From Amycolatopsis endophytica (GTDB lineage Bacteria > Actinomycetota > Actinomycetes > Mycobacteriales > Pseudonocardiaceae), in the NCBI RefSeq assembly GCF_013410405.1, contig NZ_JACCFK010000001.1, forward strand, positions 3,162,001-3,226,000: a DNA stretch of 64,000 bases, read 5' to 3'. Positions 25,206 through 35,099 of this stretch are shown here, in pieces. Each line of letters opens with the position of its first letter. Within the stretch, counting starts at the first letter, position 1. The translations under genes were made by a program, and so were the position numbers. The notes under the pieces are model-generated. The model worked only from the letters and a program-made list of their open reading frames with translations, was not told where the DNA came from and ran no database searches.

Positions 25206-26165
25206 ATGGCAGAACCGAGCGTCACCACGTCAGCGGGCATGAGCCGGGCGGTCCGGTTCGAGTCGTTCGGCGGACCGGAGAACTTGAACGTCCGCGAGGT
25301 ACCCGCGCCACAGGCCGGCCCGGGGCAGATCCGGGTGCGGGTCAGCGCGGCCGGCCTGAACCCGATGGACTGGTTCATGACCTCCGACGCGGAAACCGCC
25401 GCGCGATTCGGCTTGAGCCTGCCCTGCGGATTCGGCACCGACTACGCCGGGACCGTGGATCAGGTCGGTGACGGCGTGAGTGAGTTCGCGGTCGGTGACC
25501 GCGTGTTCGGCGGCGCCCTGTCCCGCGCGGTCGCCGACCACGTCATCGTGGACGAAGCCGGAACCATCGCGGTGGGCGGCGAAGCGCACCGCACCCCGGA
25601 CGGCGTCGACGACCGCACCGCCGCGGTCCTCGCCATCGCGGGCTGCACAGCGGCCGCGGCGCTGGCCGTGGTCGAGCCGGGCCCGGGTGACACGGTGCTC
25701 ATCGGCGGCGCGGGCGGCGGCGTAGGCGTGTTCGCCGTCCAGCTCGCGCGCCTCGCGGGGGCGCGCGTGATCGGGACGGGGTCGGCAACCTCGGCCGAGG
25801 CGCTGCGCGCCCTGGGGGCCGAGCCGGTCACCTACGGCGATGGTCTGGTCGACCGGGTCCGTGCGCTGGCTCCCGCGGGCGTCACCGCCGCCATGGACCT
25901 GCACGGGACGGACACCGTGCGGGCGGCACGCGAACTCGGCGTGCCCGACGAGCGCATCACCACCATTGCCGGGCAGGTCGACGGGATCACGTCGGCGAAC
26001 GGCGCCAACGCGGCACCCGGCGCCATCGAGGAGATCGCCGGCCTGGTCGCGGCGGGCCGTCTCCGGGTCCCGATCGCGGCGAGCTTCCCGGTCGAGCGGA
26101 TCCGTGCCGCGGTCGAGCTCCAGGCGGGGCGCCACGTGCACGGAAAGGTCGTCATCGACCTGTAG
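25206..26165 (+). CDS. NADP-dependent MDR oxidoreductase (quinone oxidoreductase-like)
   Basis: A 319-residue medium-chain reductase. The GroES-like domain has GFGTDYAGTVDQVGDGV, and the Rossmann fold has VLIGGAGGGVGVFAVQLARL. The short C-terminus HVHGKVVIDL is typical of zinc-free quinone/enone reductases. ATG at 25206 has AGGAG about 7-8 nt upstream. Probably controlled by the divergent TetR gene. It ends 7 bp from the convergent response-regulator gene. Confidence 0.83.
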   Translation: MAEPSVTTSAGMSRAVRFESFGGPENLNVREVPAPQAGPGQIRVRVSAAGLNPMDWFMTSDAETAARFGLSLPCGFGTDYAGTVDQVGDGVSEFAVGDRVFGGALSRAVADHVIVDEAGTIAVGGEAHRTPDGVDDRTAAVLAIAGCTAAAALAVVEPGPGDTVLIGGAGGGVGVFAVQLARLAGARVIGTGSATSAEALRALGAEPVTYGDGLVDRVRALAPAGVTAAMDLHGTDTVRAARELGVPDERITTIAGQVDGITSANGANAAPGAIEEIAGLVAAGRLRVPIAASFPVERIRAAVELQAGRHVHGKVVIDL

Positions 26166-26172
26166 GCACTCC

Positions 26173-26835
26173 TCAGCCGGTGCCGCCCAGCACGTAACCG
26201 ACGCCCCGCACGGTGTGCAGCACCGGCGGTGGCCCCAGCTTCCGGCGCAGTCCCGCGATCAGCACGTCCAGCACGTTCGACGCGGGCGGCACGTACTCGT
26301 CCCACGCCGCGGCTATCAGGTCGGCCCGGCGGACCGCCCGTCCGCCCGCCGCGAGGAGCCGTTGCAGCACGACGAACTCCTTCGTCGTCACCGGCAGCAG
26401 GGCACCCGCCCGGCGGACCTCGTACCGGCCCGTGTCCAGTTCGAGGTCGCCGTGCCGCAGCACCGGGGCGATCCGGGCGGCTCCGCGGCGGCACAGGCTG
26501 CGCACCCGCACCACCAGCTCCGCCATCTCGAACGGTTTGACCAGGTAGTCGTCGCCCCACGCCAGACCGGCGATGCGATCGTCGACCGTGTCGCGCGCGG
26601 TCAGGAACAGCACCGGTACCGCCCACCCGCGCTGCCGCAACGCCGACACGAAGCGCAGCGAGTCGCCCGAGGGGAGCATCCGGTCGAACACCGTGCAGTC
26701 GTAGGAGTTGACGCTCACGGCCTCGTCCGCGCCACCCAGGTCCAGCGCCACGTCCACCGCGAACCCGGACCCGCGCAACGACCCCTCCACGGCCACCCGG
26801 AGGTTCTCGTCGTCCTCGGTGACCAGCACACGCAC
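26173..26835 (-). CDS. OmpR-family response regulator (orphan)
   Basis: A 220-residue regulator. Receiver (1-118) with acceptor Asp51 in VFDRMLP, switch Thr in FLTARD and Lys in KPF; winged HTH (about 125-215) ending HTVRGVGYVL. It is clearly paralogous to the regulator at 26937: both share GWAVPVLFLTARDTV-x-DRIAG. Compared with that paralogue it lacks one glycine in the loop before DDYLVKPF. No kinase gene accompanies it, and it is divergent from the paralogue's operon. Confidence 0.88.
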   Translation of the reverse strand: MRVLVTEDDENLRVAVEGSLRGSGFAVDVALDLGGADEAVSVNSYDCTVFDRMLPSGDSLRFVSALRQRGWAVPVLFLTARDTVDDRIAGLAWGDDYLVKPFEMAELVVRVRSLCRRGAARIAPVLRHGDLELDTGRYEVRRAGALLPVTTKEFVVLQRLLAAGGRAVRRADLIAAAWDEYVPPASNVLDVLIAGLRRKLGPPPVLHTVRGVGYVLGGTG

Positions 26836-26857
26836 TTGATCAGCCTATCGCCGTGCG

Positions 26858-26874
26858 GCGGCCGGTTCCTGCCA
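26858..26874. promoter_or_regulatory. Shared promoter motif GCGGC-N3-TTCCTGCCA, copy 1
   Basis: The 101-bp region between the two divergent response regulators contains this 17-bp sequence, 62 bp before the plus-strand start. The same motif recurs upstream of the ESX toxin gene and eccC, and in diverged form upstream of eccD. Confidence 0.4.
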
Positions 26875-26936
26875 GATTCGGCAAAACGGTCTAAGCGCAC
26901 CCGGATGGACGCTAAGCTCCCGGTGCGACGCTCCCT

Positions 26937-27650
26937 GTGACGAAGGACTGGACGAGCACGGTGCCCTCCTCTTCGATGCCCCGGCAGCCGGCCCGGGTAC
27001 TGGTGGTCGAGGACGACGAGGACCTGCGCGTGGCCGTGACCGCCGAGCTGACGGCGGCGGACCTGCGGGTCGAGGCGGCAGGCGATCTCGCGGGTGCCAC
27101 CGCGGCGCTCGACGGGGCCGATCCGGACTGCGTCGTCTTCGACCGCATGCTGCCCGATGGTGACGCCATCGGGTACGTGCACCGGCGCCGCCAGTCCGGC
27201 TGGGCGGTCCCGGTGCTGTTCCTCACCGCGCGCGACACGGTGCACGACCGCATCGCCGGGTTCGAGCACGGCGGCGACGACTACCTGGTCAAACCGTTCG
27301 CGGCGGCCGAACTGGCCGCGCGGGTTCTGGCGCTGTGCCGCCGCTCCGGCGGCGGGCGGCCCTCCGTACTCCGGCACAGCGACCTCGAACTGGACTGCGC
27401 CCGCCGGGAGGTCCGCCGCGGCGGCACGCTGCTGACCGTGTCCGGCAAGGAGTTCGCCGTGCTCGAGTACCTGATGGCGCGGCCGGACGGGGTGGTCAGG
27501 CGGGACGAGCTGATCGAGCACTGCTGGGACTCCAGCTCCGACCCGATGTCCAACGTGGTCGACGTGGTGGTGCGGCGGCTGCGGCGCAAGCTCGGCGAAC
27601 CGGAACTGGTGCACACCGTCCGCGGCGTCGGCTACCGGATGGCACCGTGA
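26937..27650 (+). CDS. OmpR-family response regulator of a two-component pair
   Basis: A 237-residue regulator with receiver (about 18-135; acceptor Asp69 in VFDRMLP; KPF) and winged HTH (about 145-235). GTG at 26937 gives a 17-residue tail before the receiver. In-frame GTG at 26961 or ATG at 26976 are possible starts, and no ribosome-binding site decides. It is coupled by GTGA to the histidine kinase. Placement ahead of the FN3/MoxR/DUF58/transglutaminase genes suggests control of a cell-envelope function. Confidence 0.88.
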   Translation: MTKDWTSTVPSSSMPRQPARVLVVEDDEDLRVAVTAELTAADLRVEAAGDLAGATAALDGADPDCVVFDRMLPDGDAIGYVHRRRQSGWAVPVLFLTARDTVHDRIAGFEHGGDDYLVKPFAAAELAARVLALCRRSGGGRPSVLRHSDLELDCARREVRRGGTLLTVSGKEFAVLEYLMARPDGVVRRDELIEHCWDSSSDPMSNVVDVVVRRLRRKLGEPELVHTVRGVGYRMAP

Positions 27651-28951
27651 CGAGCCCGCGCCCCGGTTCCGCGGCGGAGCGGCTGCGGCGCCTGCGCTGG
27701 GTGCTCACCGGTCTGTTCACCGCCCTCAACGCGGTCGGCCTGCTGGTGTTCGCCGTGCTGGTGGTGCAGGCCGACGGCGACCGCGGCGAACAGGCGCTGG
27801 ACGGCGAGCTGCGGCGCGTCACCTCCACGATGTCCCGCGTGCTGCAGTATGACGACGCGCTGATCACGGCCTTCCTCGCCGAGGACGAGCTGAGCACCAA
27901 ATGTCCCCAGTTCGCGGTGCTGCCCAGCGGGGTCGAGCCGTTCGACCCGTTCTTCAGCCAGCGCAGCTGCGTGCCGGTGGACAACGCGGTGCTGGGTGGC
28001 CTGGCCCAGCGCGCCGCCCAGTCCGGCGCCCTGCTGGAGGGCAACGTGCGTGCCACCGACGGCCGTCTGGTCCGGATCGGCGCGGAGCCGTTCCGCAACT
28101 CCAGCGGCCAGTACATCGGCGCGGTGGTCGCGGTCATGGACGCCGAACCGGAGCAGTCGCGGCACGAGCAGGTGGTGCTGATGGTGATCGGCGGATGCGT
28201 GCTGCTGCTCGCCGCGGTCGCGGTGGCCGGGTACGCGTTGTCCGGCCGCGCGATCCGGCCCGCGTCGGCGGCGCTGGAACAGCAGGAGGTGCTGCTGGCG
28301 GAGACCGCGCACGACCTGCGCACCCCGGTCGCGGCGCTGCGGGCGCTGGCCGAGACCGCGACGCGGCACCCCGACCAGGGCGCCGAACTGCTGCCGCGCA
28401 CGGTCCGCCTGGCCGGGCGGATGGGCTCGATCATCGACGGTCTGCTGGTGCGGGCCCGCCTCGCCGCCGGGGTCGAGCGGCTCGCGATCCAGCCGGTGTG
28501 GCTGGACCAGCTGGTCGCGGGGGTGGTCGAGGAGACCCCGACCGAAGGCTCGCGGGTGACCCTCACGACCGCGCCGACCCGTGTCGACGCCGACCCGGCG
28601 CTCGTCCAGCGCGCCATCAGCAACCTGCTGGACAACGCGCTGCGGTACGGGCGGCAGCCCGGCGCCGAGGCGCTCGTGCACATCACCGTGGCGGGCGGCA
28701 GGGTCACCGTCGCCGACCACGGGCCCGGCATCGATCCCTCCGTGGCCCGGGAGAACTTCGACCGGTTCACCAGTGGGGGCGGCTCCAGCGGCCTCGGATT
28801 GTCGATCGTGCGGTGGGTCGCCCAGGCGCACGGTGGCATGCTGCGGGTGTACAACGCCGACGAGGGCGGCGCGATCTTCGAGCTGGTGCTGCCGGTCAGC
28901 GCCGGCGATCCGGCGGTGCCGATGTACGGCCAGTACCGAGGGCAGGTCTGA
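27647..28951 (+). CDS. Sensor histidine kinase
   Basis: A 434-residue membrane kinase. First membrane helix about 17-40, an extracytoplasmic sensor of about 140 residues containing two cysteines (TKCPQFAVLP and QRSCVPVDNA), second helix about 180-200, a HAMP-like segment, HisKA with AETAHDLRTP (His222) and HATPase_c (NLLDNALRYG; DHGPGIDP; GLGLSIVRW). The cysteine pair could form a disulfide, making the sensor redox- or fold-responsive. Starts by GTGA overlap with the response regulator and ends one base before the FN3 protein gene. Confidence 0.88.
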   Translation: MTSPRPGSAAERLRRLRWVLTGLFTALNAVGLLVFAVLVVQADGDRGEQALDGELRRVTSTMSRVLQYDDALITAFLAEDELSTKCPQFAVLPSGVEPFDPFFSQRSCVPVDNAVLGGLAQRAAQSGALLEGNVRATDGRLVRIGAEPFRNSSGQYIGAVVAVMDAEPEQSRHEQVVLMVIGGCVLLLAAVAVAGYALSGRAIRPASAALEQQEVLLAETAHDLRTPVAALRALAETATRHPDQGAELLPRTVRLAGRMGSIIDGLLVRARLAAGVERLAIQPVWLDQLVAGVVEETPTEGSRVTLTTAPTRVDADPALVQRAISNLLDNALRYGRQPGAEALVHITVAGGRVTVADHGPGIDPSVARENFDRFTSGGGSSGLGLSIVRWVAQAHGGMLRVYNADEGGAIFELVLPVSAGDPAVPMYGQYRGQV

Positions 28952-28952
28952 A

Positions 28953-30868
28953 ATGGACGATCAGGCTCCGCGCACGAGAACGGGTCTGCGCCGCAGGCTG
29001 CCGATGGCGCTGCTGGTCGCGGTCGTGGTCGCCGGTGTCGCGGTCGCGGTCTCGGCCGCGGGCAGGCCGCTGACCGGTCTGTACCTGGCGCAGGCCGGGC
29101 ACTGGGTGGCGTTCCCGGAGCTCAACCGCGTCTACCACATCAACGGCGCGGCGCGGACCGTCGACGCCTCGGCCGAGGTGCCCGGGATGGAACCGGGCAG
29201 CCAGGTGGTGCAGGGCGAGACCAGCGGCTACGTGGTGGGCCGGTCGCGGATCTACGAGTTCGGCAAGTCCAGCCTCAGCGTGGAGCGGAGCCTGGCGCCG
29301 CCGACGGGTGAGGTGCCGGTGGCGATCGAGGCGCCGGGCGGCCCGTACCTGGTGTACCGGGAGGCGGGCAGCGTGGTGCGGCTCGGCGACGTGTCGGCGA
29401 CGATCCCGGCCGGTGGCGCGCTCGGCGATCCGGTCGCGACCCCGGACGGCACGCTGTGGCTGCACCGGCTCGACTCCGGGGTGCTGTGCCAGCTGCCGAA
29501 GGGGGCCGACCGGATCTCCTGCCCTGCCGCGACGACGCCGGGGCACAGCGGATCGCTGACGGTGGTCGGGCAGCGCGCCGCGTTCGTGGACACCACCGCC
29601 GACACCCTCCGCCTCGTGTCCGGTGACGGGCTCGGCGAGCCGGTCCCGCTGCGCGTGGACGCCCCACCGGACGCGAAGGTCTCCCCGGCCGACGCGGACG
29701 GGCGGGTCGCCGTGCTCGACCCGTCGAACCGGCGGCTGCACCTCGTCGACTCCGCGGGACTGGACGCGCGGCGCCCGCCGGCGCCGCCGATCAGCGTTGG
29801 ATTGGTCGAGGGCGACTACGCCGGTCCGACGGTCAGCGGATCGTCGGTCGTCCTGCTCGACCTCACACGGGGTTCGGTGCTCACCTACACCAGCGCGGGC
29901 CGTCCACAACGGACGATGGCGGTACCGCCGGAGGCGGGCGAACCGCGGTTGTCCCGTGGCGAGGACGCCCGCGTCTACGTGGACGGCGCCGAGGGACGGC
30001 ACGTGATGGTGGTCGACCACGACGGCGCGGTGAACCAGGTGCCGGTGGTCGGGCCGCCGCCGGACACGTCGAGCGTTCCGGTCCAGCCACCGCCGGAGCC
30101 GGAGGTGCCCGTCGTGCCGCCGGAGACGAACACCCCGGCCCAGCCTCCCGTCCCGCCCGCGCAACCACCCGCGCAGCCCGGTGGCGGGAACTACCAGCAG
30201 CAGGGACCCGTGCAGCCACCGGCCACGCGGACCCCGCCGCCTGCACCACCGCCCGCACCGCCACCTGCCCCGCCGCCGCAGCCGCCACCGGCCCCGGCGA
30301 CCCCGCCCGGTCTGCCGCCGGGCCTGCGTGCCGTCGTGCAGGGCACGGACGTGCAGCTCACCTGGGGTGCGGCGCCGGGCAACGGGGCCGCCGTGACCGC
30401 GTACCACGTGTCCTGGCAGCCCGCCTCGGGCACGGGCGGATCGATGACCCGCGCGGGCGGCGCCCGGTCGGCCACGCTGTCCGGGCTGCGGGAAGGCGTC
30501 ACCTACACCGTCACGGTCGTGGCCGAGAACAGCGCCGGGCGCGGTGCCCCGGCGACGGTGCAGACCCTGGTTCCCGTGCAACGGCAACCGAAGATCACGG
30601 TGACCAGGGGCGAGGACACCACCTACGAAGGCTGCGATGACGACTGCGCGTACATGCGCGTCGAGATGACCGGGTTCGAGCCCAACACGTTCTACGAGGT
30701 CGAGGTCCACTCCACCAACACCGACTACGACAATCCCGGGCGAGGCATCACCACCGACTCCGAGGGCAACGAAGTCTTCGAGGACTTCCCCTTCGAGAGC
30801 ACGGGTTATGAGGTCTGGGTGTCGGTGAACGGCATCGAATCCGCACACTACGTATGGCCGGGAGGATC

Positions 30869-30872
<4 letters not shown>
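28953..30872 (+). CDS. Membrane-anchored FN3 surface protein
   Basis: A 639-residue protein: cytoplasmic Arg-rich start, one membrane helix (about 18-36), a beta-rich region with repeated short strands consistent with a propeller-like fold (about 45-365), a proline-rich spacer (about 367-456), one fibronectin type III domain (about 457-540, with TYTVTVVAENSAG), and a C-terminal domain with a CDDDC pair. The spacer would carry the FN3 and tail domains across the cell wall. It sits between the kinase and MoxR genes and probably works with them at the envelope. Function unknown. Confidence 0.75.
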
Positions 30873-31827
<955 letters not shown>

Positions 31828-31831
<4 letters not shown>

Positions 31832-32970
31832 CGATGCGCCTCACCGGACGTGGCGTGGCCGTGCTGGTCGCGGCCGTGCCGTTGCTGGTGTTCGGGCACT
31901 GGGGCGGATATCCGTTGCTGCGCGCGCTGGGGGCGGTGGCGCTGGTGGCGGTGCTCGCGGCGGTGGTGATCACCGCCCGCGGGCTCAAGGTGGAGGTGCG
32001 CCGCGACGTGTACCCGGACCGGGTCGAGCGGGGCAGTGCCGCGCTGGCCCGGCTGCGCGTGAAGAACCCGGGCGAGGGCCGTCAGCCCGCGGCGCTGGCG
32101 ACCGACGGGCTCGGCGGGCGCACGCAGACCGTGCGGATCCGGCCGCTGGCGCCCGGCGCGGAGGCGGCCTACCACTACGAACTGCCCACGGGCGCGCGCG
32201 GCAGGCACCCGGTCGGCCCGCTGACCCTGCACCGCACCGATCCGTTCGGCCTCTCCGCCAACCGGTTGCCGACCGGGGAAACCTCGACGCTGTGGGTGCA
32301 TCCGCGGCAGCTGCCCGCGCGGGTGCTGGTCAGCGGTCATCCCCGGCACCACCACGAGGGCGCGCGGACCGACGATTCACTGCGGGGTTCGGTCGACCTG
32401 CAGGACGTGCGCGAGTACCAGCCCGGCGACGAGGTGCGGCACGTGCACTGGAAGGCGACCGCGCGCAGTGGGCGGCTCATGGTGCGCGATCTGATCGACC
32501 CGGAGCAGCCCCGGTTCACACTGCTGCTCGACACTCGCGCCGACGCGCTCCCGCCGGAGGGTTTCGAAGAGGCCGTGGACGTCGCCGCGTCCCTGCTGGT
32601 GGCCGCGGCCCGCGCCGGTTCGCCCGCGCGACTGGTCACTTCGTCGGGGATCGACCTGCCCACGCCCGGCGGCCTGCCCGCGACGCGCCAGCTGCTCGAC
32701 GAACTGTGCCAGGTGCGGCAGACCGGCCCGGACGACTCGCTGGTCCCGGCGGCGCTCGCGGCACGCAGCGGATCCGGCGGGTGCCTGGTGATGGTGACCT
32801 CGGCCGGGGTGGGGTTGCCCGCGTTGAGCTGGCTGAACGACCGGTTCGCGTCGATCTTCCTGATCGCGCTGGGAGCGGGCCGGCGAGCCGGAGCGGTGGC
32901 CGGTGCACGCGTACTGGGCGCGCCCGACGCGGCGGCCGCGGTGCGGCAGTGGAACGAGGTGGCCGGATGA
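31828..32970 (+). CDS. DUF58-domain membrane protein
   Basis: A 380-residue protein. Two closely spaced N-terminal membrane helices (about 8-50), a beta-sandwich region, then the DUF58 signature SVDLQDVREYQPGDEVRHVHW (about 190-210) and a von Willebrand-A-like C-terminal half. It is the standard partner of MoxR and transglutaminase-like proteins. Overlaps MoxR and the transglutaminase gene by ATGA at each end. Confidence 0.88.
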
Positions 32971-35099
32971 ACACCCGTGCCGCCGGACTTCCCCCGGTGG
33001 GGGCGTTGGTGAGCGCGCGGGTGGTGGGGGCGGGATGGGTGACGCTGGCCGCCGTGCTCGTCGGGTTGTTGTTCGCGCCGGTGTTCGGCGTGGGGGCGCT
33101 TCTGCTGCCGGTCGTGGTGCCCGCGGTCGTCGTGTTCGGGGTCGCGTGGCTCGCCTCGCGGGGCGGGCTCGTGCCGTGGCGGCCGCTGTTCACCGTGCTG
33201 GCCGGGCTGGTGGCGGTCGCCGCGACCACCCTGTGGCCCGCCGGGGTGCCGATCGCCGCGACACCGGGTGCGCTGGCAGGCGGGGTGACCCAGTCCTGGC
33301 AGCTGGCCCTGCAGTCAACCTGGCCCGCCCGCCCGGAACCGGCGGTGCTGCTCTTCGTGCCGTTGCTGGTGCTGGTCGCGTCGGTGCTCGGGGCCGAGCT
33401 GGTGCTCCGGCAGACGAAACCGCTGGTGGCGCTGCTGCCGAGTCTCGCCGTCGGGGTGCTCGGCCAGTTCTACGTGGCGCTGTCCGGCTGGCCCGCGGTG
33501 CTCGCCGCCGGGGCCTACGCGCTCGCCGCGGGCGGTCTGCTCGCGACAGTCCGCAATGGACCGCAGCGGCCCGGGCTGGCGATCGTGCCGGTGGCGTTGT
33601 GCGTGGCGTGCGCCGTCCTGGCCGGGGTGCTGCTGCCGTCACCGCAGGCCCGGTACTCGCTCAAGGACGAGCAGCTGGCGCCGCTGGCCCCGGTGCGGGT
33701 CGCCAACCCGCTGGACGAGATCGCCTACCGCCTCGCACATCCGACCGCACCCGTGTTCACGGTGCGCGGCGGCGCCGGGGTGGACCGGTGGCCGGTGGTG
33801 GTATTGGACGAGTTCGACGGGGTGAACTGGTCGCCGGGCGGCCGCTACCGCACGCTCGGCACCGAACTGCGGCCGAGCCCCGAGGTGACCGTGCCGGTGG
33901 AGCAACGGAACGCGCGGATCGAGTCGCTCGACCTCGGCGGCCCGTGGCTGCCCAGCCAGACCTGGCCCGCGGGCGTCTCCGGCGCCGCGCCGCTGGTCGA
34001 GGAGCAGCAGGGCACGCTGCTGGTGCCGGACGACGGCCGGGCCACCGGTTACGACCTCACCTGGTGGGCCCCGCGGATCCCGGCGGGGTCACTGCTCGGC
34101 GCGAACATCGACGCCACCGCCCCCGGCGGGCTCTCCGGCGTCGGCGCCGTCCCGCCCGGCATCGCGGAGCTGGCCGAGCGCGCCGTGAGCGGCATCCGGC
34201 CGACCTTCCAGGCGGCGCTCGCCCTGGAACGGTACTTCCGCGAGAACTACCGGCTGGCGACCGGGCAGAACCTGCCGACCGGTCACGCCTGGCCGCAGCT
34301 GACGGAGTTCCTGACCGGCAGCAAGCGCGGCACCAGCGAACAGTTCGCCGCCGCGTACGTGGCGCTGGCCAGGGTGCGGGGCATCCCGGCACGCCTGGTG
34401 GTCGGCTACCGGGCGCCTGCCGCGGATCCCGCCGGTACGCAGGTGGTGCGCAACGGCGATGTCCTGGCCTGGCCGGAGGTCGCCGTCGAGGGCGTCGGAT
34501 GGGTGCCGCTGGATCCGACGGGCACGGCGATGTCCGCCGGGACCTCGGAGGTCGGTCTGGCCGCCGCGACGGCGGGCGCGCGGGCGCAACTGCCCGCCTC
34601 GCAGGACCTGCAGAACCCGCCGGTGGCGCCGGGCGGGGAACCGGTCGAGGGCGGCTCCGGCGGATTCGACTTTCCCTGGCTGGTTTCGCTCGCCGCTGTG
34701 CTCGCCGTCGTGGTGCTCCTGGTGCTCGGCATCCCGGTGACGAAGGCGGTGCGCGCCTGGCGGCGACGGCGGCGTCCCGGGGCGGCGGCGGTGGTCGGCG
34801 CGTGGGAGGAGGCGCGTGACCGGCTGCGGGCCCACGGTGTGGCGGTGACGGCGGGGATGACGGTGCGCGATCTGGCCTCCGCCGCCACTCGCGTGGTGGA
34901 TCGTTCCACTGTGGACGAACTGTTGTCGTTGGGGCGCACCGTCGACGTGGCTCTGTGGTCCGGGGCGGCACTGGAGGAGGGCCGGGCGGCGCACGCGTGG
35001 GAGTCGGTTCGGCGGGTGCGGCGTGGCCTGGCCCGGCGGGGTGTGCGGGCGCGGGTGCGGGCCGCGCTGGAGCCGTGGACGTTGCTGCGGGCTAGCTGA
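32967..35099 (+). CDS. Transglutaminase-like membrane protein lacking catalytic Cys and His
   Basis: A 710-residue protein: six or so N-terminal membrane helices (about 10-225), a large extracytoplasmic region with a transglutaminase core (about 440-525), one more membrane helix (about 570-595), and a cytoplasmic DUF4129-like tail. The catalytic Cys position in RGTSEQFAAAYVALAR is Ser457, and the His expected in the DxHAWPEV motif is Leu500 (DVLAWPEV). Only the Asp in PLDPTG (Asp516) remains. It is therefore probably a non-enzymatic binding module. It overlaps the convergent pseudokinase gene by 8 bp. Confidence 0.85.
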   Translation: MNTRAAGLPPVGALVSARVVGAGWVTLAAVLVGLLFAPVFGVGALLLPVVVPAVVVFGVAWLASRGGLVPWRPLFTVLAGLVAVAATTLWPAGVPIAATPGALAGGVTQSWQLALQSTWPARPEPAVLLFVPLLVLVASVLGAELVLRQTKPLVALLPSLAVGVLGQFYVALSGWPAVLAAGAYALAAGGLLATVRNGPQRPGLAIVPVALCVACAVLAGVLLPSPQARYSLKDEQLAPLAPVRVANPLDEIAYRLAHPTAPVFTVRGGAGVDRWPVVVLDEFDGVNWSPGGRYRTLGTELRPSPEVTVPVEQRNARIESLDLGGPWLPSQTWPAGVSGAAPLVEEQQGTLLVPDDGRATGYDLTWWAPRIPAGSLLGANIDATAPGGLSGVGAVPPGIAELAERAVSGIRPTFQAALALERYFRENYRLATGQNLPTGHAWPQLTEFLTGSKRGTSEQFAAAYVALARVRGIPARLVVGYRAPAADPAGTQVVRNGDVLAWPEVAVEGVGWVPLDPTGTAMSAGTSEVGLAAATAGARAQLPASQDLQNPPVAPGGEPVEGGSGGFDFPWLVSLAAVLAVVVLLVLGIPVTKAVRAWRRRRRPGAAAVVGAWEEARDRLRAHGVAVTAGMTVRDLASAATRVVDRSTVDELLSLGRTVDVALWSGAALEEGRAAHAWESVRRVRRGLARRGVRARVRAALEPWTLLRAS

